Origin: Microbacterium mangrovi
Lineage (GTDB): Bacteria; Actinomycetota; Actinomycetes; Actinomycetales; Microbacteriaceae
Direction of reading: 5' to 3'
NCBI RefSeq assembly: GCF_000802305.1
Contig: NZ_JTDK01000006.1
Span: 372,001-436,000, forward strand
DNA length: 64,000 nt
Shown: piece after piece, positions 19,855 to 28,367 of the stretch
How positions within the stretch are numbered: position 1 is the first letter of the stretch
Layout of the letters: each line of letters begins with the position of its first letter
Program-made: the position numbers and the translations under genes
The notes under the pieces: model-generated
What the model saw: the letters and a program-made list of their open reading frames with translations, nothing else
Database searches by the model: none
Told to the model about the DNA's origin: nothing

Positions 19855-22800
19855 TCAGACGGCGGCGGTGACCGGGGCATCCTTCGCCGGCCAGAGCTGG
19901 CCGACCAATGCGCCGACCCACTCGAGGAGCGCGCCATCCGCGGGCATCTCGCCGTCGACGACGGGAAGCGGGACGAGCACCGCCTCCCCTCCGGCGACGA
20001 TCTTCGCCTTGGGGTAGAGCCGCTGCAGGCGCACCTGCATCGAATCGGGCAGACGCGCCGGCGCCAGGCGCAGGTTCGACCCCATGGCCACCACGTCGGT
20101 GAGTCCGGCCTGCCCCACCCGCCGCCGGAGGCGCGCCACCGCGACGAGTCCTTCCACGGGCGCCGGCAGCTCACCGTACCGATCGCGCAGCTCGTCGACG
20201 ACGTGGTCGATCGCGTCGTCCTTCGCGGTGACCGCCGCAGCCGCCGAGAGCTTCTGGTAGGCCTCCAGCCGCAGCCGCTCGCTGTCGATGTAGTCCTCGG
20301 GGATGCGGGCGTGCACCGGGAGCTCGAGTCGAAGCTCGACGGGGCCGTCGTTCTCCTCCCCGCGGAATGTGGCGACGGCCTCGCCGATCATGCGCAGGTA
20401 GAGGTCGAATCCGACGCCCGCGATGTGCCCGGCCTGCTCGGCGCCGAGGAGGTTTCCGGCGCCGCGGATCTCCAGGTCTTTCAACGCGACCTGCATCCCC
20501 GAGCCGAGCTCGTTGTTCACCGCGATCGTCTCCAGGCGATCGGCCGCGGTCTCGCTGAGCGGCTTCGCGTCGTCGTACAGGAAGTAGGCGTACGCGCGCT
20601 CCCGCCCGCGTCCGACGCGTCCGCGGAGCTGGTGCAGCTGGCTGAGCCCGTACTTGTCGGCCCGGTCGATGATGATCGTGTTGGCGTTGGAGATGTCGAG
20701 CCCGGTCTCGATGATCGTGGTCGACACGAGCACGTCGGCCTTGCGTTCCCAGAAGTCGTCGACGACCTGCTCGAGGTGATGCTCGCCCATCTGGCCGTGC
20801 GCCACGACGATGCGCGCCTCGGGGACGAGTTCCGCGAGCTCGCTCGCGACGCGCTGGATCGACTGCACGCGGTTGTGGACGTAGAACACCTGTCCTTCGC
20901 GCAGCAGTTCGCGGCGAATGGCCGCGGCGATCTGCTTGTCGTTGCGCGGGCCTACGTAAGACAGGATGGGATGCCGGTCTTCCGGCGGCGTCTGCAGGGT
21001 CGACATCTCCCGGATGCCCGTGACCGCCATCTCCAGCGTGCGCGGGATCGGCGTCGCGCTCATCGCGAGGATGTCGACGTTGGTCTTGAGCTTCTTCAGC
21101 GCGTCCTTGTGCTCGACGCCGAAGCGCTGCTCCTCGTCGATGATCATCAGACCCAGGTCCTTGAACAGGATCTTCTCGGTGAGGATCCGGTGGGTGCCGA
21201 TGACCATGTCGACCGTGCCGTCCGCGAGCCCTGCGATCGTGTCGCGCGCCTGCTTGTCGGTCTGGAACCGCGACAGCGGCCGCACCTTGACCGGGAACCC
21301 GGCGAACCGTTCGCTGAACGTCTCGAGGTGCTGCTTGACCAGCAGGGTCGTCGGCACCAGCATGGCGACCTGCTTGCCGTCCTGGATCGCCTTGAAGGCG
21401 GCGCGGACGGCGACTTCGGTCTTGCCGAATCCGACGTCGCCGGACAGCAGCCGGTCCATCGGGATCGGCTTCTCCATGTCCGCTTTGATCTCGTCGATGG
21501 TCTGCAGCTGGTCGAGCGTCTCCGCGAACGGGAACGCCTCTTCGAGTTCGCGCTGCCAGGGCGTGTCGGGTCCGAACGCGTACCCCTTGGACGCCATCCG
21601 CGCGGAGTAGAGCTTGACGAGCTCGACCGCGATGTCGCGCACGGCCTTTCGCGCTTTGCTCTTGGCCTGTGCCCAGTCGCTGCCGCCCATCTTCGACAGG
21701 CTCGGCGCCTCGCCCCCGACATACCGCGAGAGCAGGTCGAGCTGGTCGGTGGGCACGAAGAGCTTGTCTCCCGGGTGCCCGCGTTTGGAGGCCGCGTACT
21801 CGAGCACGAGGTACTCGCGCGTGGTCTTGACCGCGTTGCGGCCACCGCTGGAGACCTCTCGGCGCTGCATCTCGACGAACTTGCCGATGCCGTGGGTCGC
21901 GTGCACCACGTAGTCGCCCGCCTTCAGCTGCAGGGGGTCGACCACGCTGCGCCGGCGGGAGGCGAGCTTCTTGACGACGCGCGAGTCGCCGCTGATCGTG
22001 CGTCCGTAGAACTCGGACTCGGTCAGCACCGCGAGCTTCGCGTCCGGTGCTTCGAAGCCGCGCTCGAGGGATGCCACGACGATGTGCGCGACGCCGGGCT
22101 CGGGCGCCTCGTGCACGGCATCCACCCGCCGTGCCGCGATGCCGCGCTCGGCCAGCACGTCGCGGGCGCGGTCGGCCAGGCCCGTCCCCGAGGCGGTGAC
22201 GACGACCGCCCAGCCGTCGTGCAGCAGGTGTCCGATGTGTTCGGTCGCACCGTCGACGTTGCCCTGGAACGAGGGCACGCTGCGTGCCGGGATCCGCGCG
22301 GAGGCAGAGCCGGCCGCCGGTTCGATGAGGCCCTCGGATGCCGCGTCGGCCGCTCCCGAATCGAACGCGCTGAAGGTCCACCACACACCGCGGTGCTCGC
22401 GGGTGATCTCCGCGAGGCGGTCGAGACTGACGAAGTCGCCGGCGCCCAGGTCGATGGGGGTCTGCGCACCCGCGGTCGCCGCGTTCCACGCGGCCTCCAG
22501 GAACTCCCGGTTGGTGTCGGCGAGCGTGACCGCGCGCGTCTCGGACCGCTCCGGGTCCAGCAGCGCGACCGCCGCCTCGTCGGGCAGCACGTCGACGAGG
22601 GTGATGAGGGCGTCGACGAGGGCCGGCGTCAGCGACTCCATCCCCTCGACGGGGATCCCTTCGGCCATCTTCTCGAGCATGCCGCGCAGACCCGGGAACT
22701 GCTCGCTGAGGATCAGCGCGCGCTCGCGGACGGCTTCGGTGAGCAGCAGCTCGCGACCGGCCAGCAGCTCGACCCGCTCGACGTCACCGGGCAGGCTGCG

Positions 22801-23469
22801 CTGATCGGCCACGGAGAACGCGCGGATCTGGTCGACCTCGTCGCCGAAGAACTCGATCCGCGCGGGATGGTCGGCCGTCGGCGGGAACACGTCGAGGATG
22901 CCGCCGCGCATCGCGAACTCTCCGCGGCGGGAGACCATGTCGACACGGTGGTAGGCGCGTTCGACCAGCTCGGCGGCGATCTGACCGAGGTCGTGGCCGC
23001 GGGCGCCGGTCGCGAGCACGATCGGCACGGCGTCGGCGAGACCCGCCGCGAACGGCTGGAGTGCGGCGCGAACCGAGGCCGTGACGATCAGCGGACCACG
23101 CTCGGCCGGGTCCGCCGCGTTCCACTCGCGGATGCGCTGCAGCACCGCCAGGCGCCGCCCCACGATCTCGGCGCTCGGGCTGAGCCGCTCGTGCGGCAGC
23201 GTCTCCCACGCCGGGAAATGCAGCACGGTCGCGCCGGCGACGAGTGCTTCCAGGGCCGGTCCGACGGCGTCGGCACGGCGCCCGGTCGGGGTGATGACGA
23301 GCAGGACGGGCGGTGCGCCTGCGGCCGCGCGTCGGGCGAGCAGCGCCGCGAGGGCCGGGGCCGTGATGCCCTCGATCGCGGCGATCGACTGGTCGAAGGA
23401 TGCCGAATCCAGCACCTCCCGGAGCGTCGAAGCCTGGGCGAGGGCGCGCGGAATCCCGGGAACTGTCAC
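19855..23469 (-). CDS. mfd: transcription-repair coupling factor Mfd
   Basis: Mfd removes RNA polymerase stalled at lesions and recruits UvrA for nucleotide excision repair. The 1204-residue product has all modules: an N-terminal UvrB-like region (about 1-400, including PAWETLPHERLSP), the RNA polymerase-interacting CarD-like domain (KAGDYVVHATHGIGKFVEMQ), helicase motifs (LLSGDVGFGKTEVA Walker A, IIDEEQRFGVEHK DEEQ box, AMSATPIPRTL, GQMGEHHLEQV, GRVGRGRERAYAY) and the C-terminal TRCF domain. The start is a GTG (product MTVPGIPRAL). In Actinobacteria mfd lies near mazG and pth; here pth begins further upstream on the same strand and ends 45 bases before the mfd start. Confidence 0.98.
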   Translation of the reverse strand: MTVPGIPRALAQASTLREVLDSASFDQSIAAIEGITAPALAALLARRAAAGAPPVLLVITPTGRRADAVGPALEALVAGATVLHFPAWETLPHERLSPSAEIVGRRLAVLQRIREWNAADPAERGPLIVTASVRAALQPFAAGLADAVPIVLATGARGHDLGQIAAELVERAYHRVDMVSRRGEFAMRGGILDVFPPTADHPARIEFFGDEVDQIRAFSVADQRSLPGDVERVELLAGRELLLTEAVRERALILSEQFPGLRGMLEKMAEGIPVEGMESLTPALVDALITLVDVLPDEAAVALLDPERSETRAVTLADTNREFLEAAWNAATAGAQTPIDLGAGDFVSLDRLAEITREHRGVWWTFSAFDSGAADAASEGLIEPAAGSASARIPARSVPSFQGNVDGATEHIGHLLHDGWAVVVTASGTGLADRARDVLAERGIAARRVDAVHEAPEPGVAHIVVASLERGFEAPDAKLAVLTESEFYGRTISGDSRVVKKLASRRRSVVDPLQLKAGDYVVHATHGIGKFVEMQRREVSSGGRNAVKTTREYLVLEYAASKRGHPGDKLFVPTDQLDLLSRYVGGEAPSLSKMGGSDWAQAKSKARKAVRDIAVELVKLYSARMASKGYAFGPDTPWQRELEEAFPFAETLDQLQTIDEIKADMEKPIPMDRLLSGDVGFGKTEVAVRAAFKAIQDGKQVAMLVPTTLLVKQHLETFSERFAGFPVKVRPLSRFQTDKQARDTIAGLADGTVDMVIGTHRILTEKILFKDLGLMIIDEEQRFGVEHKDALKKLKTNVDILAMSATPIPRTLEMAVTGIREMSTLQTPPEDRHPILSYVGPRNDKQIAAAIRRELLREGQVFYVHNRVQSIQRVASELAELVPEARIVVAHGQMGEHHLEQVVDDFWERKADVLVSTTIIETGLDISNANTIIIDRADKYGLSQLHQLRGRVGRGRERAYAYFLYDDAKPLSETAADRLETIAVNNELGSGMQVALKDLEIRGAGNLLGAEQAGHIAGVGFDLYLRMIGEAVATFRGEENDGPVELRLELPVHARIPEDYIDSERLRLEAYQKLSAAAAVTAKDDAIDHVVDELRDRYGELPAPVEGLVAVARLRRRVGQAGLTDVVAMGSNLRLAPARLPDSMQVRLQRLYPKAKIVAGGEAVLVPLPVVDGEMPADGALLEWVGALVGQLWPAKDAPVTAAV

Positions 23470-23514
23470 CGGACGAGTCTACGGCGCCCCTACGACATCG
23501 GCGGGGCGCAGGCC

Positions 23515-24099
23515 TCAGACGCGAGGTGCGTGGTGCTTCTGCTGGGCGGCGAGCAGGCCCTCCTCGACGAGCTGCTCGACGGCATCGGCAGCGTCGGAGA
23601 CGAGGATCGGCAGCACTTTGCGGTCGGCGGCGCTGAACGGGTCGAGAACCCAGTCCGCGGCATCCTGACGGCCCGGCGGTCGCCCGATCCCGACGCGCAC
23701 GCGCGGGAAGTCCGGCGTTCCGAGCGCCTTCGCGACATCGCGGACGCCGTTGTGTCCGCCGTGCCCCCCGCCGATCTTGAGCTTGATCGTGTCGAACGGG
23801 ATGTCGAGCTCGTCATGCACGACGACGATGCGCTCGGGAGGGATGCCGTAGAAGTTCGCCAGCCCCGCGACGGGGCCGCCGGAGACGTTCATGAACGTGT
23901 TCGGCTTGGCGAGCACGATCTTCGCCGCTCCCGGACGCAGCCAGGTCTCCGCCACGCGGGCGTTCGCCCGGTGCGACCGGAACGCCTCCCCGCGCCGGGC
24001 GGCGAGTTCGTCGACGACGAGCTGGCCGACGTTGTGCCGCGTCAGCTCGTAGCGCGGTCCGGGGTTGCCGAGCCCGATCACCAGCCACGTGTCGGCCAT
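23515..24099 (-). CDS. pth: peptidyl-tRNA hydrolase
   Basis: Pth cleaves the ester bond of peptidyl-tRNA released by drop-off from ribosomes. The 194-residue product starts [20 protein letters not shown], with the catalytic His (in RHNVG) and the conserved Asn of GNPG. Later motifs are [40 protein letters not shown] and the end of the active site in [10 protein letters not shown]. It lies downstream of rplY on the same strand; the 69-base gap contains a hairpin that could attenuate read-through. The rplY-pth pairing is conserved in Actinobacteria. Confidence 0.96.
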   Translation of the reverse strand: MADTWLVIGLGNPGPRYELTRHNVGQLVVDELAARRGEAFRSHRANARVAETWLRPGAAKIVLAKPNTFMNVSGGPVAGLANFYGIPPERIVVVHDELDIPFDTIKLKIGGGHGGHNGVRDVAKALGTPDFPRVRVGIGRPPGRQDAADWVLDPFSAADRKVLPILVSDAADAVEQLVEEGLLAAQQKHHAPRV

Positions 24100-24117
24100 G
24101 TCATCCTCCAGAGACGG

Positions 24118-24151
24118 GAAGAGGGGGAACGGTCGCCCGCACCCCCTCTTC
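24118..24151 (-). terminator. hairpin between rplY and pth
   Basis: A 10-bp stem (GAAGAGGGGG at 24118-24127 with CCCCCTCTTC at 24142-24151) closes a 14-nt loop. A second short hairpin (AATTCG/CGAATT, 24153-24170) touches the rplY stop. On the minus strand these lie just after rplY and before pth, so they could be a partial terminator or an RNA-stability element. No U-tract is seen. Confidence 0.55.
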
Positions 24152-24168
24152 GAATTCGTGTGTCCGAA

Positions 24169-24780
24169 TTACTCGGCGGCAGCCTCGGCCTCGACCTCGG
24201 CGGCAGCCTCGGCCTCTTCCTCGTCCTCGGCGGCGATCGTCGCGGCCGGAACCGAGATCGCGACCACGAGCAGCTCGGCGTCGGAGACGAGCGCAGCCCC
24301 CTTGGGCAGCGACAGCTCGCCGGCGGTGACGTGGGTGCCGTCCTCGAGACCCTCGACCGAGACCACGATGTGCTCGGGGATGTGCGTGGCCTCGACGGCC
24401 AGCGTGACCGACGTCGCGTCGAGGTTGGCGATGGTGCCGGGAGCGGACTCGCCCTCGACGACGACCGGGACCTCGACCTCGATCTTCTCGCCCTTCTTCA
24501 CGACGAGGAGGTCGATGTGCTCGATGACCTGGTGCACCGGGTCCTTCTGGACGTCCTTGACGAGCGTCAGCTGCTCCGTGCCGTCGACGTCGAGCTCGAG
24601 CACCGCGTTGGCACGGCGGATCAGCAGCGACATCTGGTGGCCGGGAAGGGCCACGTGGACCGGCTCGGTGCCGTGACCGTAGATGACGGCGGGGATCTTG
24701 CCGGCCGCGCGCAGGCGACGGGCGAAGCCCTTGCCGAAGTTGTCACGCAGCTCGGCGTGGACCTTGTTGTCTTCCGACAT
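24169..24780 (-). CDS. rplY: 50S ribosomal protein L25/general stress protein Ctc
   Basis: L25 binds 5S rRNA in the large ribosomal subunit; long Ctc/TL5 forms carry a second beta domain. The 203-residue product has the L25 domain at 1-95 (RDNFGKGFARRLRAAGKIPA, VIYGHG), the TL5 C-terminal domain at about 100-180 (EVPVVVEGESAPGTIANLD, THIPEHIVVSVEGL) and an acidic Ala/Glu tail (DEEEAEAAAEVEAEAAAE). The ATG at 24780 is chosen for AAGGAG about 8 bases upstream; an ATG at 24876 would add about 30 non-conserved residues. The tail resembles those of other actinobacterial L25 proteins. Confidence 0.96.
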   Translation of the reverse strand: MSEDNKVHAELRDNFGKGFARRLRAAGKIPAVIYGHGTEPVHVALPGHQMSLLIRRANAVLELDVDGTEQLTLVKDVQKDPVHQVIEHIDLLVVKKGEKIEVEVPVVVEGESAPGTIANLDATSVTLAVEATHIPEHIVVSVEGLEDGTHVTAGELSLPKGAALVSDAELLVVAISVPAATIAAEDEEEAEAAAEVEAEAAAE

Positions 24781-24947
24781 GAGGTTCTCCTTGAAGAGGC
24801 GCCGGCCGTGAGGCTCGACGCGGATGGTCTGGGATTCGACTCGAACGCGCACGCGTGAGGAAAGCCGGAGCATCATCCACCGCGTCGATCACGGGCGCCC
24901 AGAAGGCACCCCTCGCCGAAGTTCACTCAAGTCTACCAGCGCCCCGC

Positions 24948-24953
24948 TACGAT
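24948..24953 (+). promoter_or_regulatory. -10-like hexamer for the small membrane protein gene
   Basis: TACGAT lies 28 bases upstream of the ATG at 24982, with GGAGGA between them (24973-24978). The -35 region is poorly matched. This is a conventional leadered arrangement. Confidence 0.4.
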
Positions 24954-24981
24954 GAGAGACGCACCCGACCACGGAGGAACA

Positions 24982-25104
24982 ATGGACGCGCAGACCTCGT
25001 CGAACATCATCATGGGAGTGATCGGCCTGATCGCCCTCGGGGGGCTCGTGACCACGGTCGGCGCCTACTTCTACATGGGACGCCAGGCGTACCGCAAGGA
25101 GTGA
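24982..25104 (+). CDS. small single-pass membrane protein, 40 residues
   Basis: A short open frame encodes 40 residues starting MDAQTSSNIIMGVIGLIALG and ending MGRQAYRKE. Residues about 8-31 form one hydrophobic helix; the last residues (GRQAYRKE) are positively charged, which predicts an outside N-terminus and an inside C-terminus. A very good ribosome binding site (GGAGGA, 24973-24978) lies 3 bases before the ATG and a -10-like box lies upstream, which argues for a real gene. It sits alone on the plus strand between divergent rplY and convergent gntK. I do not recognise a family; tiny helix proteins of this kind often associate with larger membrane complexes. Confidence 0.62.
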   Translation: MDAQTSSNIIMGVIGLIALGGLVTTVGAYFYMGRQAYRKE

Positions 25105-25117
25105 CACCGCACGGCGC

Positions 25118-25615
25118 TCAGTCTTCGAGCGCCGCCACCGCTTCGGCCACCACGTCCGCGATCGGCTGATCCGCGGCGACGGAGGCACCCGGTTCGTCCT
25201 CGCCCAGCGGCTCCCACGCCTCCAGCTGGGAGCGCAGCAGGGCCGGCGGCATGAAGTGGCTGCGCGCGAGCATCCGGCGTTCGAGTTCGGCGGCCGGCAC
25301 GCGCAGCTCGATGAACATGGCGTCCGGGCACCCGCGAAGGATCTGATCGCGGTATCGGCGTGCCAGGGCCGAGCATGCGACGACCAGGCCCTCGGAGGCG
25401 GCGGCGAGCGTCGAGGCGACGATGTCGAGCCACGGCATCCGATCCGCGTCGTCGAGCGCGGTGCCCGCAGACATCTTCGCGATGTTCGCCGCCGGATGCA
25501 GGTCGTCGCCGTCGATGAACGGGAGACCGAAGTGGTCCGCGAGCGCGCGGCCCACGGAGGACTTGCCCGACCCGCTCGGGCCGGCGACCACGATGTGGCG
25601 GAGGTTCGCACTCAC
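25118..25615 (-). CDS. gntK: gluconokinase
   Basis: Gluconokinase phosphorylates gluconate to 6-phosphogluconate, the substrate of the gnd product 1.2 kb away. The 165-residue protein matches the family length (about 165-175). It has the P-loop GPSGSGKSS (residues 12-20), FIDGDDLHPAANIAKMSAG, which is the gluconate-binding signature, DDADRMPWL, and the lid/adenine region SALARRYRD and RSHFMPPALLRSQ. No gluconate permease is adjacent. The start at 25615 lies 2 bases after the stop of the 2-hydroxyacid dehydrogenase (25617), so the pair is probably one transcription unit. Confidence 0.94.
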   Translation of the reverse strand: MSANLRHIVVAGPSGSGKSSVGRALADHFGLPFIDGDDLHPAANIAKMSAGTALDDADRMPWLDIVASTLAAASEGLVVACSALARRYRDQILRGCPDAMFIELRVPAAELERRMLARSHFMPPALLRSQLEAWEPLGEDEPGASVAADQPIADVVAEAVAALED

Positions 25616-25616
25616 G

Positions 25617-26675
25617 TCAGTAGAACTCCACCGTGTCGACGACGCTGCGAAGCGGCGCCCCGTCGAGCAGGCGGCCCGCGTTCTCGGCGAACCGGCGCGC
25701 GATCCGCTCCGCCTCTCTGCTGCTGAGGGCCGCGGTGTGCGGGCTCACCAGCACACGCGGATGCGTCCACAGCGGAGAGTCCGCAGGAAGCGGTTCGCTT
25801 TCGAACACGTCCAGTGCGGCGAATCCGATCCGGCCGTCGTCGAGCGCCGGCAGGAGCGCAGCCTCGTCGATGACCGTGCCGCGGCCGATGCTCACGAGGA
25901 TCGTGCCCGCTCGCACGCCCGCCAGCACGCCGGCGTCGATCAGGTGGTGGGTCTGCGCGGTTCCGGGAAGCGTGACGACGATCGCGTCGACCATCGTGAC
26001 GGCTTCGGACAGCGTTTCGATCGGGACGAGCCTGTCGACCCCGGGCACCGGGTCGCCGCTGCGCGTCGTTCCCCACACCGTCGCGCCGAGCGCCGACACC
26101 CGTCGCGCCGTCTCGGCGCCGATCCCGCCGAGGCCGACCACCAGCACGGTCAGGTCTTCGAGCTGCCGCATCTCCCAGCGGTCGGGCCAGTTCTTGTCGC
26201 GCTGGTCCGCGAGCAGCCGCGGGAGGTCCTTCGCGCCCGCCAGCAGACCGAAGACCGCGAACTCCGCGAGGGTCCCGCCGTGCACTCCGGCGGCCGTGGT
26301 GAACACGATGCGCTCCAGTGCCGCCCGGTCGAGGTGTGCGGCCTTCACCTGCGCTCCCCCGCCCGCGGCGGTGGTCATCACCCACTCGAGGTTTGCATTC
26401 GCCCTCACCGTGCGTGCGAGCGCCTCGGGGTCCACGTCGGGGATGCCGAACAGCGCCTGCGCGGAATCGACCATCGCCTCGAAGCGGCGCTGCTGATCAG
26501 GGGTGCGGACGAAGTCCGGGTCTCCCGTCCAGTCCGCCGGGCCGCGCATCGGCCGCGTCAGGGAGTGGTCCCGCACCAGGTCCACCCGCGGCTCGAGCTC
26601 CTCGATGAGTCGGCACAGCTCCTCCGGCAGGGGCACGGCCACGACTGCTCGAAGCCCTCGGGTCGCCGTCGTCAT
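25617..26675 (-). CDS. D-2-hydroxyacid dehydrogenase (NAD-binding), phosphoglycerate dehydrogenase-like
   Basis: This 352-residue protein belongs to the D-isomer-specific 2-hydroxyacid dehydrogenase family. The Rossmann loop is VLVVGLGGIGAETARRVSAL. The catalytic Arg lies in ILVSIGRGTVIDEAAL, the Glu in ALDVFESEPLPADSPLW, and the His in VLVSPHTAALS. The N-terminal segment KAAHLDRAALERIVFTTAAG precedes the dinucleotide domain. Substrates in the family range from phosphoglycerate to glyoxylate and 2-ketogluconate; its location beside gntK and gnd hints at sugar-acid metabolism, which is inference. The ATG at 26675 (MTTATRG) follows a GAGAGGCGG stretch; an upstream start at 26702 is less likely. 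Confidence 0.88.
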   Translation of the reverse strand: MTTATRGLRAVVAVPLPEELCRLIEELEPRVDLVRDHSLTRPMRGPADWTGDPDFVRTPDQQRRFEAMVDSAQALFGIPDVDPEALARTVRANANLEWVMTTAAGGGAQVKAAHLDRAALERIVFTTAAGVHGGTLAEFAVFGLLAGAKDLPRLLADQRDKNWPDRWEMRQLEDLTVLVVGLGGIGAETARRVSALGATVWGTTRSGDPVPGVDRLVPIETLSEAVTMVDAIVVTLPGTAQTHHLIDAGVLAGVRAGTILVSIGRGTVIDEAALLPALDDGRIGFAALDVFESEPLPADSPLWTHPRVLVSPHTAALSSREAERIARRFAENAGRLLDGAPLRSVVDTVEFY

Positions 26676-26794
26676 GTGTCCGCCTCTCGGATGCCGTCCC
26701 ATTCCGCAACAGTCCCATTCTGGCCGAACGCCGTCCGGGCGGACGTGGCATCCTGATTGATGGACTTCTGAACCGTCCCACCGAAAGGCACTTC

Positions 26795-28252
26795 ATGACC
26801 TCCACCCCCTCTGCGAACGTCGGCGTCGTCGGCCTTGCTGTCATGGGTTCGAACCTGGCCCGAAACCTCGCCTCGCGCGAGGGGAACACGGTGGCGGTGC
26901 TGAACCGCTCCCGGGGCCGCACCGACGACCTGCTGGCCGAGCACCCCGAGGCCGGTTTCGTGGGCACGTTCTCGTACGACGAGTTCGCGGCGGCGCTCAC
27001 GGTGCCGCGGACGGCGATCATCATGGTGCAGGCCGGGGCCGGCACGGACGCCGTCATCGACGAGCTGGTGCGGGTGTTCGAGCCGGGCGACATCATCGTG
27101 GACGGCGGCAACGCCCTGTTCACCGACACCCGCCGGCGCGAGGCGGCCGTGCGCGCGACCGGGATCAACTTCGTCGGCATGGGCGTGTCCGGCGGCGAGG
27201 AGGGTGCCCTTCTCGGCCCGTCGCTGATGCCGGGCGGGTCGGACGAGTCGTGGACCACCCTCGGCCCGATCCTGCGCTCGATCGCCGCGATCGCGGAGGG
27301 CGAGCCGTGCGTCACCCACGTCGGTCACGACGGTGCCGGACACTTCGTGAAGATGGTGCACAACGGCATCGAGTACGCCGACATGCAGCTCATCGCCGAG
27401 GCGTACGACCTGATCCGTCGCGGCACCGGCAAGTCGCCGGCCGAGATCGCGGAGATCTTCGCCGAGTGGAACCGCGGCGAGCTGGAGTCGTACCTCATCG
27501 AGATCACCGCCGAGGTGCTGCGCCAGGTGGATGCCGAGACCGGCAGGCCGCTGGTGGACGTCATCCTCGACCAGGCAGGAGCGAAGGGCACCGGGGCGTG
27601 GACGGTTCAGACCGCCCTCGACCTGGGTGTGCCCGTCTCCGGCATCGCGGAGGCCACCTTCGCCCGGTCGCTGTCCAGCCACCCCGAGCAGCGCTCCGTG
27701 TCCGGGTCGCTTCCCGGACCGTCCGCGACGGTCGCCGCGACCGGCGCCGACGCAGACCTTTTCATCGAGGACGTGCGCCTGGCTCTGTTCGCGTCGAAGA
27801 TCGTCGCCTACTCGCAGGGCTTCGGCGAGATCCGCGCCGGCGCGGCGCAGTACGGCTGGAACATCGACCTCGGGGCGGTGTCGCGGATCTGGCGCGGCGG
27901 CTGCATCATCCGCGCGCAGTTCCTCAACCGCATCGCCGACGCGTACGCCCAGACCCCCGACCTCACGGTGCTGCTGACCGCGCCGTACTTCGTCGAGGCG
28001 CTCCAGCGCGCGCAGGATGCCTGGCGCCGCATCGTGCAGAACGCGGCGGCGACCGGCATCCCCGCCCCCGCGTTCTCCTCGTCGCTCGCCTACTACGACG
28101 GGCTCCGCGCCGACCGGCTCCCCGCCGCCCTCATCCAGGGCCAGCGCGACTTCTTCGGCGCGCACACCTACCGCCGCATCGACAAGGACGGCACGTTCCA
28201 CACCAACTGGTCCGGAGACCGCACCGAGGCCCCCGCGACCTCCTCGCACTGA
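26795..28252 (+). CDS. gnd: 6-phosphogluconate dehydrogenase, decarboxylating (NADP-dependent)
   Basis: This enzyme oxidises and decarboxylates 6-phosphogluconate to ribulose 5-phosphate in the oxidative pentose phosphate pathway. The 485-residue product is the long form. It shows the NADP loop GVVGLAVMGSNLARNLA and LNRSRGRTDDL after beta-2 (Arg supports NADP), the substrate motif GVSGGEEGALLGPSLMPGG, and the catalytic HFVKMVHNGIEY. The C-terminal helix region ends near FHTNWSGDRTE. It is divergent from the 2-hydroxyacid dehydrogenase across 119 bp and has GAAAGG before its ATG. Together with gntK it links gluconate uptake to pentose phosphates and NADPH. Confidence 0.97.
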   Translation: MTSTPSANVGVVGLAVMGSNLARNLASREGNTVAVLNRSRGRTDDLLAEHPEAGFVGTFSYDEFAAALTVPRTAIIMVQAGAGTDAVIDELVRVFEPGDIIVDGGNALFTDTRRREAAVRATGINFVGMGVSGGEEGALLGPSLMPGGSDESWTTLGPILRSIAAIAEGEPCVTHVGHDGAGHFVKMVHNGIEYADMQLIAEAYDLIRRGTGKSPAEIAEIFAEWNRGELESYLIEITAEVLRQVDAETGRPLVDVILDQAGAKGTGAWTVQTALDLGVPVSGIAEATFARSLSSHPEQRSVSGSLPGPSATVAATGADADLFIEDVRLALFASKIVAYSQGFGEIRAGAAQYGWNIDLGAVSRIWRGGCIIRAQFLNRIADAYAQTPDLTVLLTAPYFVEALQRAQDAWRRIVQNAAATGIPAPAFSSSLAYYDGLRADRLPAALIQGQRDFFGAHTYRRIDKDGTFHTNWSGDRTEAPATSSH

Positions 28253-28266
28253 CCCCGGACCCCCTT

Positions 28267-28352
28267 CGGTCGTCGAGCGAGCGAAGCGAGACGAAACGCA
28301 ACTGATCCTCGCTGCGTTTCGTCTCGCTCCTTCGTCGCTCGCTCAACGACCG
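28267..28352. repeat. inverted pair of a dispersed repeat, hairpin between convergent gnd and livF
   Basis: The left arm (28267-28300, starting CGGTCGTCGAGCGAGCGAAG) and the right arm (28313-28352) are reverse complements except for a few changes and a 6-nt insertion (CGAAGG type) in the right arm; a 12-nt loop separates them. The left arm agrees at 32 of 33 positions with 61014-61046 elsewhere in the window. The position between two convergent stops suggests it works as a bidirectional terminator. A run of CCGG units (28350-28366) follows directly. Confidence 0.85.
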
Positions 28353-28367
28353 GCCGGCCGGCCGGAC

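Noticed and set aside
20203..24858. Very long open frame antisense to mfd, pth and rplY
   Set aside because: In GC-rich DNA the antisense frame of a real gene often lacks stops. Its translation is Arg/Asp/Val-rich with no domain, while the other strand encodes complete Mfd, Pth and L25.
28267..28352. Remnant insertion sequence at 28.3 kb
   Set aside because: No transposase fragment or target duplication is seen; the inverted arms are explained by two copies of a short dispersed repeat.
28350..28366. Run of CCGG units as a separate repeat or methylation array
   Set aside because: Only four units in GC-rich DNA directly beside the hairpin; too short to support a separate element.
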